In this document: positions 41,702 through 50,838 of the stretch, in pieces
How the letters are laid out: every line of letters begins with the position of its first letter
Numbering within the stretch: the stretch's first letter is position 1
From: Competibacteraceae bacterium UBA6584
GTDB lineage: Bacteria; Pseudomonadota; Gammaproteobacteria; Competibacterales; Competibacteraceae
Reading direction: 5' to 3'
Assembly (NCBI GenBank): GCA_002433805.1
Contig: DJIW01000036.1
Coordinates: 1-55,199 of the forward strand
DNA: 55,199 nt
Program-made: the position numbers and the translations under genes
The notes under the pieces: model-generated
The model's input: only the letters and a program-made list of their open reading frames with translations
What the model was told of the DNA's origin: nothing
Database searches by the model: none

Positions 41702-42565
41702 ATGCCCATGCCCACGCCCGCCGACCGACTCCGCGATCTGCTGGCCCGACCGGGCTTGCTGCTGATGCCCGGCTGTCACGACGCTCTGTCCGCCAAGCTG
41801 GCGGAACAGGCCGGATTTCCGACCGCGTTCATGAGCGGCTTCGCCGTCTCCGCCGTCCGGCTGGGCTTGCCCGACACCGGCTTGATTTCCTACGGCGAAC
41901 TGGTCGAACAAGGGCGCAACATCTGCGGCGCGGTTTCAATTCCGCTGTTCGGCGACGGCGACACCGGTTTCGGCAATCCGCTCAACGTCAGACGCACGGT
42001 TGAAGGCTACGCCCGCGCCGGCTTCGGCTGCATCATGATCGAGGATCAACTCATGCCCAAGCGCTGCGGCCACACCCGAGGCAAGACGGTGGTCGCTCGC
42101 GAGGACGCCTTATTGCGGATTCAAGCGGCGGTGGACGCCCGCAACGAGGGCGCCGACATCCTGATCATGGCCCGCACCGACGCCCGCGCCACCGACGGCC
42201 TGGACGAGGCCATCGCCCGCTGTCAGGCGTTCGCGCAAATCGGCGCGGATATCACTTTTTTGGAAGCGCCGCTGAGCGAAGACGAAATGCGCCGGTATTG
42301 CGCGGAGGTGCCCGGCCGTAAGATGGTCAACTTGATCGAGTCCGGCAAGACGCCGTTGCTGCCGCTGCCGCACCTGGAAGCCATCGGCTATAAGATCGCC
42401 GTCTATCCGCTGACCTTGCTGAACGTCTCGATCAAAGCCATGCGCGCGGCGCTGGCGCACATCCAACGCGGCGAGGCGGCGGAGGTGCTGGATTTTCAAG
42501 AGGTGCAAGCAGCGGTCGGCTTTCCCGACTACTACGCGGGCGAGGAACGCTATCGCGCTGGGTGA
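41702..42565 (+). CDS. Isocitrate lyase/PEP mutase family protein
   Basis: A 287-residue TIM-barrel enzyme acting on C-C or P-C bonds of 2-oxo acids. Visible: PGCHDALSAKLAEQAGFPTAFMSGFAV, the metal site GDGDTGFGN, IEDQLMPKRCGHTRGK (the ICL-family KRCGH signature) and IMARTDARAT. Candidate activities are oxaloacetate decarboxylase, methylisocitrate lyase-like or carboxyphosphonoenolpyruvate mutase-like; the sequence does not decide. It follows aguB by 12 nt and is probably co-transcribed. The 3' end overlaps the convergent phosphatase gene by 16 bp. Confidence 0.88.
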   Translation: MPMPTPADRLRDLLARPGLLLMPGCHDALSAKLAEQAGFPTAFMSGFAVSAVRLGLPDTGLISYGELVEQGRNICGAVSIPLFGDGDTGFGNPLNVRRTVEGYARAGFGCIMIEDQLMPKRCGHTRGKTVVAREDALLRIQAAVDARNEGADILIMARTDARATDGLDEAIARCQAFAQIGADITFLEAPLSEDEMRRYCAEVPGRKMVNLIESGKTPLLPLPHLEAIGYKIAVYPLTLLNVSIKAMRAALAHIQRGEAAEVLDFQEVQAAVGFPDYYAGEERYRAG

Positions 42566-43176
42566 GGGCCGTCGCCAGCCAGCAGGATTTCGCGCCGGAT
42601 TTCCCATTCCGCCTGTAGCCAATGGTCTTGCGCTTCCCGTTCCGGTTGGCGCTGACTGAGTTCTAAAACACGCTGGCGGATGCGTTCTTCGTGCGCCAGC
42701 GTCAAATCCTCGCGGCAGCCGTGATAGGCCTCCCAGGTGGGCAAAATTTCCGGGCGGGCGTGCAACAGTATTGCCATCGCCTCCTCCAGGCTCGCGCCCT
42801 CAATCCAGGTCAAGTAGGACACCACCACCAGCGAGGCGCGGTTGATGCCGGCCGTGCAATGCACGTAAACCCGATGATCCTGCTTGAGTAACTCACGCAA
42901 CGCTCGCACCGCCGCCGGCAGGCCCCGCCGCTGGTCGTCGGGATCGAAATCGCGCATCGGACAACGCGCCATGACCAAACCGAGCGCGCGACCCTGGCGG
43001 AGATGGCGCGGGTAGTCGATCTCCAGCGCCTCCAGACATTCATCATGTTGCAGCGAAAGCAAAGCGGAAACCTGCGTCTGCGCCTGAATGATCTTGAGAT
43101 CGCCGGCGCGGCGCGGGCAGCTACCGATGACCAGATCGTGACGGACGACGTTCCAATTCAAAGTCCAGGTCCACAT
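42550..43176 (-). CDS. Dual-specificity phosphatase family protein
   Basis: A 208-residue cysteine-dependent phosphatase. The P-loop is HCTAGINRA (HCx5R), preceded by DHRVYV and followed by SLVVVSYLTWIEG. General acid Asp is probably in MRDFDPDD. The CTAGxxR loop resembles plant SEX4/laforin glucan phosphatases (CxAGxGR) more than bacterial tyrosine phosphatases, although Gly is replaced by Asn here. A glucan or protein substrate cannot be decided. No carbohydrate-binding module is visible; the C-terminal 60 residues are charged and probably helical. Confidence 0.82.
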   Translation of the reverse strand: MWTWTLNWNVVRHDLVIGSCPRRAGDLKIIQAQTQVSALLSLQHDECLEALEIDYPRHLRQGRALGLVMARCPMRDFDPDDQRRGLPAAVRALRELLKQDHRVYVHCTAGINRASLVVVSYLTWIEGASLEEAMAILLHARPEILPTWEAYHGCREDLTLAHEERIRQRVLELSQRQPEREAQDHWLQAEWEIRREILLAGDGPHPAR

Positions 43177-43234
43177 GGATCAAACGCCAGCCAAGGGGAT
43201 CTGGTCAGTATAGAAGCCGTAATGCTCGCTCGAT

Positions 43235-43268
43235 AAAAAACGGGCGGGTCCGAAAACCAGCCCGCCCG
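43235..43268 (-). terminator. Terminator of the AhpD-like gene cluster
   Basis: An 8-bp stem (43241-43248 / 43261-43268, CGGGCGGG / CCCGCCCG) with a 12-nt loop; on the minus strand six T residues follow. It lies 34 bp after the AhpD-like stop. Confidence 0.88.
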
Positions 43269-43301
43269 ATGCTCGACTTCGATCTTCGGAATCAAACCCG
43301 A

Positions 43302-43646
43302 TCAGCTCTTGAACTCCTCATACGCGCGCAAGGCGTCGGCGGCGTACATCAGCGAAGGCCCACCGCCCATGTACACGGCGACCGCCAGGGTTTCGTTGAG
43401 CTGCTCGCGGCTTACGCCCAAACGCACCAGCGCTTTCATGTGAAATCCGATGCAACCGTCGCAGCGCGCGGCGATGCCGATGGCCAACGCCATCAACTCC
43501 TTGTGCAATTCCGAAAGGACGCCGGGGGCCATCGCCCCTTTCGCCATGGCCCCGAAACCCGCCATGGTTTCGCCGGCTTCCTTGCGGAACGATCCCAGCG
43601 CCTGGTTGATATCCTGAGTGATTTGTTGGTAGGACTTGCCGCTCAT
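43302..43646 (-). CDS. Carboxymuconolactone decarboxylase/AhpD-like protein
   Basis: A 114-residue all-helical protein with the AhpD-type redox motif CDGCIGFHMKAL (CxxC...H), so a thiol peroxidase/disulphide role is likelier than lactone decarboxylation. The N-terminal KSYQQITQDINQALGSFRKE and LHKELMALAIGIAARCDGC fit the short CMD family. It lies 6 bp after the DUF2892 gene and is probably in one operon with it and the SLAC1-like gene. Confidence 0.9.
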   Translation of the reverse strand: MSGKSYQQITQDINQALGSFRKEAGETMAGFGAMAKGAMAPGVLSELHKELMALAIGIAARCDGCIGFHMKALVRLGVSREQLNETLAVAVYMGGGPSLMYAADALRAYEEFKS

Positions 43647-43652
43647 GGGATG

Positions 43653-43868
43653 CTATCCGATGCTCCCTCCCTGAGACGGGGGATTCAGTTTACAAGTATT
43701 CATGCCCAACAAACTGTAAGCCGGGCAGAAACGAAAAATGCCGGTCAACAAGGGCACGACGCCGATCCAACCCCAAGCGCCGATGGCGCCCGTCAACGCC
43801 ATTAGGATCAACGCCGCTCCGACCACGATCCGAACGATTCGATCAGGACTTCCAACATTGATTTGCAT
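43653..43868 (-). CDS. DUF2892 (YgaP-type) inner-membrane protein
   Basis: A 71-residue protein with two helices (about 13-33 and 35-48). It opens with the family pattern NVGSPDRIVRIVVG and has FCPAYSLLGMNTCKL, with a conserved cysteine pair. A strong GAGGAG site lies 8 nt upstream. DUF2892 domains are the membrane anchors of rhodanese YgaP, so a link to sulphur or thiol chemistry is plausible together with the AhpD-like neighbour. Confidence 0.9.
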   Translation of the reverse strand: MQINVGSPDRIVRIVVGAALILMALTGAIGAWGWIGVVPLLTGIFRFCPAYSLLGMNTCKLNPPSQGGSIG

Positions 43869-43919
43869 ACTATTTTCTCCTCAACAACTCCAATAAAAAC
43901 AACTCGACAACGACCGATC

Positions 43920-44927
43920 TCAATCCAGCTTGCAGATATCTCGACGCCAAACCGCGATTAAAGTTCGTACCGCCAGCGCCGCCACCACCAGACTGAGCAA
44001 TCCTAACAACCCGATCCCCAACGGTCTGAAAATCGAATCGGGCAGCTGCGCGCTCATCACCAAGGTCGCGAGCGTCAGCGCCGCCAAAGGGAAAGAATAG
44101 GCCCAGGCCGAAATGAAAAACGGCAAGCGCAAAAAGCGAAGGGCATTGCTGGCCAGCAGCAGCGCCAGAAACAGCGCGGTGTAATACAACACCCGCGCGA
44201 AGCCGTCGATGGCGCCCGTCATGTTGACGTAAGCGATGAATCCCACCGAGGGCGGGGCCAACAAGATAAACAAGGTCGGAGCCAGCCGCGCCGGCAGCGG
44301 TTCGTGGAAAATCAGCCGATTGAGCACGATGGTCAACAGCACGATCCAAAACACCAAACCGATGCTGAAGAAAAACCAGGAGATTTCCGGCGAGGCGAAC
44401 CGGATTCCGGCCACCGGCACGATGATGTTGCCCACCACCGGAATGAACCAAGCCGGATTGGCGTGCTGGATGGCGTAGTGGCTGTGATGAATCCAACTGC
44501 CGAACACGCCCAGGGTGAGCCCAAGATGCAGGACCGCGCCCGTAACCCACAACCCAAACGCCAGCGTCGGAGCGGCTTCGAGATAGCAGATCGCCAGCAG
44601 CAACAAGGAAATGGAAATGGTGGGGATGAAGTTGATCTTGACCGGATGGCGCATTTCCAGCTTGATCGCCGCCGGATGACGCACGGCCTTCAAGCCATAA
44701 AACACTAGCAACAATACGAAAAGCGCGCTGGCCACCCCACGCAAGCCTTCGCCCACGATGATCGGCGCTCCGAGAACGGCATGGGCCTTCAACCACGCCA
44801 AGGTCAACCCCGATGTGCCCATGACCGATGAGAACAGCGCGACCGGGAAATGTTCGAGCCGCTGATGAGGGCGTTCTTGCGGCGGCGCCTCGCCGGGCGC
44901 GGCGGTTGCGGGAGCCGGGGTTGTCAT
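43920..44927 (-). CDS. TehA/SLAC1 family anion channel protein
   Basis: A 335-residue membrane protein of the tellurite-resistance/dicarboxylate-transporter (SLAC1) family. About ten helices begin with FPVALFSSVMGTSGLTLAW. NPAWFIPVVGNIIVPVAG and APPSVGFIAYVNMTG carry the pore-lining pattern of TehA. The N-terminus is Pro/Ala rich. It is the first gene of the group with DUF2892 and the AhpD-like gene. The 141-bp gap to der contains an AT-rich minus-strand patch (45010-45045, with TATAGT at 45019-45014) that could be its promoter. Confidence 0.9.
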   Translation of the reverse strand: MTTPAPATAAPGEAPPQERPHQRLEHFPVALFSSVMGTSGLTLAWLKAHAVLGAPIIVGEGLRGVASALFVLLLVFYGLKAVRHPAAIKLEMRHPVKINFIPTISISLLLLAICYLEAAPTLAFGLWVTGAVLHLGLTLGVFGSWIHHSHYAIQHANPAWFIPVVGNIIVPVAGIRFASPEISWFFFSIGLVFWIVLLTIVLNRLIFHEPLPARLAPTLFILLAPPSVGFIAYVNMTGAIDGFARVLYYTALFLALLLASNALRFLRLPFFISAWAYSFPLAALTLATLVMSAQLPDSIFRPLGIGLLGLLSLVVAALAVRTLIAVWRRDICKLD

Positions 44928-45068
44928 ATCAAGTCTCTATGCGCGGGTGTCGATCAAGCGCGTGGCAAGCACCACAATACGGCTAGGGACCAACCAAACA
45001 CGTCGGTCTATTCACTATATCATAATAAACTAATATTAAAGAAGCCATAGTCTCATTTTTCAATGAAT

Positions 45069-46460
45069 TCATGAGCTTGATTTTTTAAAGCGTCTGTTGG
45101 GCTTGATCCGACCGCCTGCGGGCTTGAAGGGATTTTCACCGCCCCGGAATTCGATGCGGATCGGAGTGCCCCATAAATTCAGGCGCTTGCGATAAACTCC
45201 GGCCAGATAACGCCGGTAGGATTCCGGCACATGGCCGACCCGGTTGCCGTGGATGACGATCATCGGCGGATTCTGGCCGCCCTGATGGGCATAACGCAGT
45301 TTGATGCTGTGGCCTTGCACCAAGGGCGGCTGATGGGCGGCCAGGGCGTCTTCCAAAATCCGGGTCAATTCCGGCGTGGACAGCTTGCGGGTGGCGGCGG
45401 CATAGGCTTCTCGAACGGAGCCGATCAATTCGCCGACGCCGGTTCCGTGCAAGGCCGAGATAAAATGGATTTTGGCGAAATCGAGAAATCCCAACCGGCG
45501 GTCGAGATCGCGCTTGACCTGCGCGCGGGCATCCGGATCGAGATGGTCCCATTTATTGACGCCGATCACCAAGGCCCGACCGCTGTCGAGAACCAACCCC
45601 AACAAGCTGGCGTCTTGGTCGCTGACGCCTTGGCGGGCGTCCAGCACCAGCACCGCCACATGCGCTTGTTCGATGGCTTGCAGCGCCTTGATGACACTAA
45701 ATTTTTCCACCGTTTCGCTGATCCGCCCCCGGCGGCGCACCCCGGCGGTATCGATCAGGATGTAACGCTGGCCGTCGCGCTCGAAGGGAACCGCCACGCT
45801 GTCGCGAGTCGTGCCGGGCAGGTCGCAAGCCAGCATCCGCTCCTCGCCCAGCAAGCGATTGACCAAGGTGGATTTACCGACGTTGGGCCGGCCCACCACC
45901 GCCAGTTTGATCACCTTTTCCGCTTCCTCCGACCCGTCGGTCTCCTCGGAATCCCCGGCGTCGGGAAAACCGGGTAGAGCGGCGAACACGTCTTCCATCA
46001 GCGTCTCGACACCTTGGTTGTGAACGGCGGCGATGACGTGCAGATGCTCGAAACCGAGGGCGTGAAATTCGGCGCTGAGCAGATCCGGATCGCGGTGTTC
46101 GGCCTTGTTGATCACCAGATGCGCCGGCTTGCCGGCGCGGCGCAACTGGCCGACGATTTCTTCATCCGCCGCCGTCAATCCCGCCCGACCGTCCACCAGC
46201 AACAGCACGACATCGGCTTCCTCGATCGCCCGCCACGCCTGACGGGCCACCAAGCCGCTCAAGCCGTCTTCCTCGCCGGTCAAGCCGCCGGTATCGACCA
46301 CCACATAAGGATGGGGGCCGCGCTGGCCAACCCCGTACTGACGGTCGCGGGTCAGTCCGGGTAAATCCGCCACCAGCGCGTCGCGAGTGCGGGTCAAGGA
46401 ATTGAATAAGGTGGATTTGCCGACGTTGGGCCGGCCGACCAGGGCGATGACGGGAAGCAT
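45069..46460 (-). CDS. der: Ribosome-assembly GTPase Der (EngA)
   Basis: Double-domain GTPase required for 50S maturation. The 463 residues have two G domains with GRPNVGKST twice (near 9 and 187), DLPGLTRDRQYG and DLPGTTRDSV switch motifs and NKxD motifs (NKAE in the first, which is the variant often seen; NKWD in the second). A C-terminal KH-like domain is followed by a basic tail. The start MLPVIALVGRPN at 46460 matches the family; ATG 46478 is an alternative. Confidence 0.96.
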   Translation of the reverse strand: MLPVIALVGRPNVGKSTLFNSLTRTRDALVADLPGLTRDRQYGVGQRGPHPYVVVDTGGLTGEEDGLSGLVARQAWRAIEEADVVLLLVDGRAGLTAADEEIVGQLRRAGKPAHLVINKAEHRDPDLLSAEFHALGFEHLHVIAAVHNQGVETLMEDVFAALPGFPDAGDSEETDGSEEAEKVIKLAVVGRPNVGKSTLVNRLLGEERMLACDLPGTTRDSVAVPFERDGQRYILIDTAGVRRRGRISETVEKFSVIKALQAIEQAHVAVLVLDARQGVSDQDASLLGLVLDSGRALVIGVNKWDHLDPDARAQVKRDLDRRLGFLDFAKIHFISALHGTGVGELIGSVREAYAAATRKLSTPELTRILEDALAAHQPPLVQGHSIKLRYAHQGGQNPPMIVIHGNRVGHVPESYRRYLAGVYRKRLNLWGTPIRIEFRGGENPFKPAGGRIKPNRRFKKSSS

Positions 46461-46649
46461 GAGAGATCGCGTTAGCATTTGACGGGCTAGATGGTGGCGG
46501 ACATTATGCCGGATAAGCGACAGGCGCCGGTAAAACTTAGGCTGCCACGAACCCGACCCTTTTCAAAATTCAAAGCCAACCCGGCGATCTCCCGATCTCG
46601 GCCAGACCATAAAAACCTTGGCCTAACCCGCATTGGAGACAAAAACCGC

Positions 46650-48086
46650 ATGAGCGCAGCGATCGACTTCTTGAACACCATTTTCTGGGGTTACATCCTG
46701 ATCTATGGCCTGCTCGCCGTCGGCGTGTTTTTCACGCTTTATCTGGGATTGATCCAGTTCCGGCATATCGGCCACTATTTCAGTTCCATCTTCAACGCCC
46801 GCGCCGCCGACCGGGCGGGCATTTCGCCGTTTCAAGCGCTGTGCACCAGCCTGGCGTCGCGGGTCGGCACCGGCAATCTGGCCGGCGTCGCCATCGCCAT
46901 CTATCTGGGTGGGCCGGGGGCCATATTCTGGATGTGGGTCGTCGCCTTGGTCGGCATGGCGACCGCCTATGCGGAAAGCCTGCTGGCGCAGCTTTATAAA
47001 GTTCGCGACGCTCAAGGGCAATATCGCGGCGGTCCGGCCTATTACATCTCGCTCGGCTTGGGCCAGCACTGGCTGGGTGTCGTCTTTGCGCTGTGCTTGC
47101 TGCTGACTTTCGGCTTGGTCTTTAACGCCGTGCAGGCCAATTCCATTTCGGAAGCCATGTACGGGGCTTTCGGTTTACCGCCGATGATCTCCAGCATCGG
47201 GCTGGCCGTGCTGACCGCCATCATCATTTTCGGCGGTCTGCGCTCCATCGCCCGCTTCGCTGAAGTCGTGGTGCCGTTCATGGCGGCGATTTACTTGCTG
47301 GTCGCCATTTACGTCCTCGTCACCCATATCGGCCAGGTTCCAGACATGCTGATGCTGATCTTGCGCAGCGCGTTTGGCCTGGAACAAGCGGTGGGCGGCG
47401 CGGTCGGTTACGGCGTCGGTCAGGCCATGCTCAACGGGATCAAGCGAGGTCTGTTTTCCAACGAAGCCGGCATGGGCAGCGCCCCCAACATCGCCGCCAC
47501 CGCGACCCCGCAACCGCACCATCCGGCGTCGCAAGGGTTCGTGCAGGGGCTCGGACCCTTTATCGACACTATCATGATCTGTACCGCCACCGCCGTGATG
47601 ATCTTGCTGTCCGGCGCGTTTCAACCGGATTCCGGCGTCACCGGCGTCAAACTCACGCAAATGGCCATGGAATCTTACATGGGGCCGGCGGGCAGCATCT
47701 TTATCGCCGTCGCCATCTTTTTCTTCGCCTTCACCTCCATCATCGGCAACTATTCCTACGCCGAAAACAGCATCTTTTTCCTGAAGCTGGATCGGTCAGG
47801 GGGCCTGACGGCGCTGCGCGTGGCCTGTTTGGGCATGGTGATGTGGGGCGCGATCAGCAAATTGGACATCGTTTGGAATTTGGCGGACGCCTCGATGGGC
47901 ATGATGGCCACGGTCAACCTGATCGGCATCGTCGCCTTGTCTGGCGTGGTGAAAAAGCTGACGGTCGATTACCTGCAACAAATCCGAGAAGGGAAACAGC
48001 CGACTTTCAATCCCGACCAGCATCCCGATATCGTGCGGGGCATCGACCGTGAAATCTGGTTGCCGCAACAAGCGGCCATCGCCTGA
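46650..48086 (+). CDS. Alanine/glycine:cation symporter (AGCS family)
   Basis: Sodium-coupled amino-acid uptake carrier. The 478 residues have about eleven helices. Family signatures: FNTIFWGYIL-like start (LNTIFWGYIL), ALCTSLASRVGTGNLAGVA, the long GLFSNEAGMGSAPNIAATA motif and FFFAFTSIIGNYSYAE. The ATG at 46650 (MSAAIDFL) has GGAG 11 nt upstream; a longer frame from 46491 is unlikely. Followed by a hairpin and a racemase-family gene, suggesting amino-acid metabolism. Confidence 0.93.
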   Translation: MSAAIDFLNTIFWGYILIYGLLAVGVFFTLYLGLIQFRHIGHYFSSIFNARAADRAGISPFQALCTSLASRVGTGNLAGVAIAIYLGGPGAIFWMWVVALVGMATAYAESLLAQLYKVRDAQGQYRGGPAYYISLGLGQHWLGVVFALCLLLTFGLVFNAVQANSISEAMYGAFGLPPMISSIGLAVLTAIIIFGGLRSIARFAEVVVPFMAAIYLLVAIYVLVTHIGQVPDMLMLILRSAFGLEQAVGGAVGYGVGQAMLNGIKRGLFSNEAGMGSAPNIAATATPQPHHPASQGFVQGLGPFIDTIMICTATAVMILLSGAFQPDSGVTGVKLTQMAMESYMGPAGSIFIAVAIFFFAFTSIIGNYSYAENSIFFLKLDRSGGLTALRVACLGMVMWGAISKLDIVWNLADASMGMMATVNLIGIVALSGVVKKLTVDYLQQIREGKQPTFNPDQHPDIVRGIDREIWLPQQAAIA

Positions 48087-48094
48087 TCTCGACA

Positions 48095-48126
48095 AAGGCC
48101 GCCCGATGCCATGCCGGCGGCCTTTA
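48095..48126 (+). terminator. Hairpin after the AGCS symporter gene
   Basis: A 10-bp stem AAAGGCCGCC / GGCGGCCTTT (48095-48104 / 48117-48126) with a 12-nt loop, 8 bp past the symporter stop. It has only a short T-run within the stem, so some readthrough into the racemase gene is likely. Confidence 0.65.
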
Positions 48127-48148
48127 AACCAAAACTCAGGAACCGCGC

Positions 48149-48844
48149 TTGAAAACCATCGGCCTTCTCGGCGGCATGAGTTGGGAATCGACAGTCCCCT
48201 ACTACCGACAAATCAATCAAGCGGTTAAAGACCGTTTGGGCGGTCTTCATTCAGCCAAGATCGTGCTCTACAGCGTGGATTTTGCTGAAATTGAATATTT
48301 ACAACGGATCGGGGATTGGCGCGCCGCCGGTCTGCGGTTGGCGGACGCCGCGCGGGCTTTGGAAGCCGCCGCCGCAGATTTTTTAGTGTTATGCACCAAC
48401 ACGATGCATAAGGTCGCCCCGGCTATCGAAGCCGCCGTGACCGTCCCGCTGCTGCATATCGCCGATCCAACCGCCGAGCGCATTCGACAAGCTGGCATGG
48501 TCACCGTGGGCCTTCTCGGCACCCGCTTTACCATGGAACAAGAATTTTATACGGGTCGATTGAGAGATCGCCACGGTTTGACCGTCATCACCCCTGACGC
48601 GCCAGATCGCGAGATCGTTCATCGCATCATTTACGACGAATTGTGCCTCGGTCGCATGGTGGAGGAATCGCGCCTGCACTACCGCCGCCTGATCGATAAG
48701 CTAAAAACCCAGGGCGCGGAAGCCATTATTCTGGGCTGCACCGAAATCTCCCTGTTGGTTAGCTCAGAGGATTCGTCGCTGCCGCTGTTTGACACCACCG
48801 CCCTTCACGCGCAAAAAGCCGCCGAGTGGGCGCTGTCACCTTAA
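48149..48844 (+). CDS. Aspartate/glutamate racemase family protein
   Basis: Cofactor-independent amino-acid racemase of the YgeA type, 231 residues. It uses a TTG start (48149) with CAGGAA upstream; the N-terminal KTIGLLGGMSWEST fits the family exactly. Catalytic cysteines lie in LCTNTMH (about 82) and LGCTEI (about 196). The upstream alanine/sodium symporter suggests a combined D/L amino-acid uptake and racemisation role. Broad-substrate racemase is likelier than strict aspartate racemase (family knowledge). Confidence 0.92.
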   Translation: MKTIGLLGGMSWESTVPYYRQINQAVKDRLGGLHSAKIVLYSVDFAEIEYLQRIGDWRAAGLRLADAARALEAAAADFLVLCTNTMHKVAPAIEAAVTVPLLHIADPTAERIRQAGMVTVGLLGTRFTMEQEFYTGRLRDRHGLTVITPDAPDREIVHRIIYDELCLGRMVEESRLHYRRLIDKLKTQGAEAIILGCTEISLLVSSEDSSLPLFDTTALHAQKAAEWALSP

Positions 48845-48860
48845 AATAGCGGCAAGAAAA

Positions 48861-50042
48861 ATGGATCGCCCGAAAATCGCCCTGATTGCCCTGGCCTTCG
48901 TAGCGTTTATCGCCCTTGGGATGCCGGATGGCGTTCTAGGCGTGGCGTGGCCCTCGATTCGCGCGGATTTCGGCATTCCCCTGGACTCGATGGGCGTTCT
49001 GCTCTTGGCCGCTGTCAGCGGCTATCTGGTGTCCAGCTTCTCGAGCGGCTATCTGATCGCGCGCCTCGGGGTGGGTTTGGTTTTGGCCGCGAGCTGCGCG
49101 CTGACAGGGACGGGCTTGATCGGTTACACGCTAGCGCCGGCGTGGTGGTTGATGGTCCTGCTGGGGATCGCGGCCGGCTTGGGCGCGGGCGCGATTGACG
49201 CCGGCTTGAACACTTATGCGGCAACCCACTTCAGCGAACGGGTGATGCAATGGTTGCACGCCAGCTACGGGATCGGGGTCACGCTCGGCCCGATCATTAT
49301 GACCGTCGCCCTGACGGCTCTCAATTCCTGGCGGTTCGGCTATATCGTGGTAGGCGGATTCCAATTGCTGCTGGCGGCGTGTTTCCTGGTCACGATGTCG
49401 AGGTGGACTCAAATCAAGACCGACCCCGAAATCGACCAACCCAAGAAACTGACGGATTACCGGACGCCATTCCGCGAGACGCTGCGGCACGCCAGCGTCT
49501 GGCTGAGCGCTTTGCTGTTTTTGCTGTACACCGGCTCGGAAGTCACCGTGGGCGTTTGGGCCTATACCCTGCTCACCGAGGCGCGCGGCATTTCACCGGC
49601 GGCGGCGGGTTTGGTGACGGGCAGTTATTGGGCGACTTTCACCGTAGGCCGGATCGTCGCCGGCATTTTCGCCAAACGGCTTGGCATCCACGCGCTGATC
49701 CAAAGCGGCCTTTCAGGCGCTTTGCTGGGCGCCATCCTGTTATGGTGGAATCCGCTGGAGGCGATCAACCTCGCGGCGGTGGCGCTGATCGGCTTCGCCG
49801 TCGCCCCTATTTTTCCCGCGCTGGTTTCGGGCACGAGCCAGCGGGTGGGAGCGCGCTTTGCGGCCAATACCATCGGAATGCAAATGGCCGCCGCGAGCCT
49901 GGGGACCGCCCTTATTCCGGGTCTGGTCGGGATTTTGGCCCGCCAAATTTCGCTGGAGGTCATTCCCCTTTGCCTGCTCATCCTGTTTGCCAGCTTGTTC
50001 GCTGTGTACAGATTGTCCGTGACCGTCGAAAAAGCGGCTTAG
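48861..50042 (+). CDS. Major facilitator superfamily transporter
   Basis: A 393-residue MFS protein with twelve predicted helices beginning MDRPKIALIALAFVAFIALGMPDGVLGVAWPSI. The GYLVSSFSSGYLIARLG stretch is motif A-like between helices 2 and 3. The GMPDGxxGxxWP signature recalls FucP/YbjJ-like sugar or drug transporters; substrate unknown. It begins 16 nt after the racemase stop, so the two may be co-transcribed. The ATG at 48861 lacks a strong ribosome-binding site. Confidence 0.88.
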   Translation: MDRPKIALIALAFVAFIALGMPDGVLGVAWPSIRADFGIPLDSMGVLLLAAVSGYLVSSFSSGYLIARLGVGLVLAASCALTGTGLIGYTLAPAWWLMVLLGIAAGLGAGAIDAGLNTYAATHFSERVMQWLHASYGIGVTLGPIIMTVALTALNSWRFGYIVVGGFQLLLAACFLVTMSRWTQIKTDPEIDQPKKLTDYRTPFRETLRHASVWLSALLFLLYTGSEVTVGVWAYTLLTEARGISPAAAGLVTGSYWATFTVGRIVAGIFAKRLGIHALIQSGLSGALLGAILLWWNPLEAINLAAVALIGFAVAPIFPALVSGTSQRVGARFAANTIGMQMAAASLGTALIPGLVGILARQISLEVIPLCLLILFASLFAVYRLSVTVEKAA

Positions 50043-50193
50043 CACGCCTGGAATTCGCAACGGTTCAATCGGTCCTCTTTTAGTGTCGCCGGCGATGGCC
50101 GGCTCGTTGTTCCGCCTTAACGCCTCTGGAAATCCGTTAAATTTCTGGTAGTCTTCGTCCTTCGCCAGCCTTCCCACCTGTCGCAACTCCTTC

Positions 50194-50838
50194 ATGACCT
50201 CCATTTCCCGCACGCGCGTCAAGATTTGCGGCATCACCCGCCCCGAAGACGGCGCGATGGCGGCGGGCTTGGGCGCGGACGCGATCGGACTGGTTTTTCA
50301 TCGCGCCAGCCCCCGCGGCGTGAATGTGGAAACGGCGCGACGGATCATCGCGGTACTGCCGCCGTTTGTCGCCACGGTCGGCTTGTTCAGAAACGATCCA
50401 CCCGACATGGTTCAAGCCGCAATCGCCGCGCTGCCGTTGTCGCTATTGCAATTTCACGGCGATGAAGACCCCGACTATTGCGCCGCCTTCGAACGCCCCT
50501 ATCTCAAGGCCGTGCCGATGGGCTCGGACGCGGATTTAAGAGATTACGAGCGGCGTTTCGCCTCGGCGGTGGGCCTCTTGCTCGACAGCCACGGCGGCAA
50601 CACAATGGGCGGAACCGGTGGAGGTTTCGACTGGAGCCGAATTCCGGCTGAACGCTGCAAACCATTGATTTTGGCGGGCGGTCTTAACCCCGACAACATC
50701 GCCGCCGCCATCCGCCAAGTGCGGCCTGACGCGGTGGATGTCAGCAGCGGCGTGGAAGCCGCCAAAGGCGTTAAGGACGCCGCATTGATGCGCGCATTTT
50801 TGCGAGGTGTGTACGACTGTGAAAGCTCAGGGCAATAA
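50194..50838 (+). CDS. trpF: Phosphoribosylanthranilate isomerase
   Basis: Third step of tryptophan synthesis from anthranilate (PRA to CdRP). The 214-residue TIM barrel has the catalytic Cys in VKICGIT and Asp in VDVSSGVE or the earlier loop. LQFHGDE and LLLDSHGGNTMGGTGGGFDW (phosphate/substrate loop) are present, as is LAGGLNPDN. Followed directly by trpB with a 20-bp overlap. No leader peptide or attenuator is evident in the 151 bp upstream. Confidence 0.96.
   Translation: MTSISRTRVKICGITRPEDGAMAAGLGADAIGLVFHRASPRGVNVETARRIIAVLPPFVATVGLFRNDPPDMVQAAIAALPLSLLQFHGDEDPDYCAAFERPYLKAVPMGSDADLRDYERRFASAVGLLLDSHGGNTMGGTGGGFDWSRIPAERCKPLILAGGLNPDNIAAAIRQVRPDAVDVSSGVEAAKGVKDAALMRAFLRGVYDCESSGQ

Noticed and set aside
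50043..50193. Trp attenuator or leader peptide upstream of trpF
   Set aside because: No short ORF with tandem Trp codons and no competing hairpins with a T-run were found.
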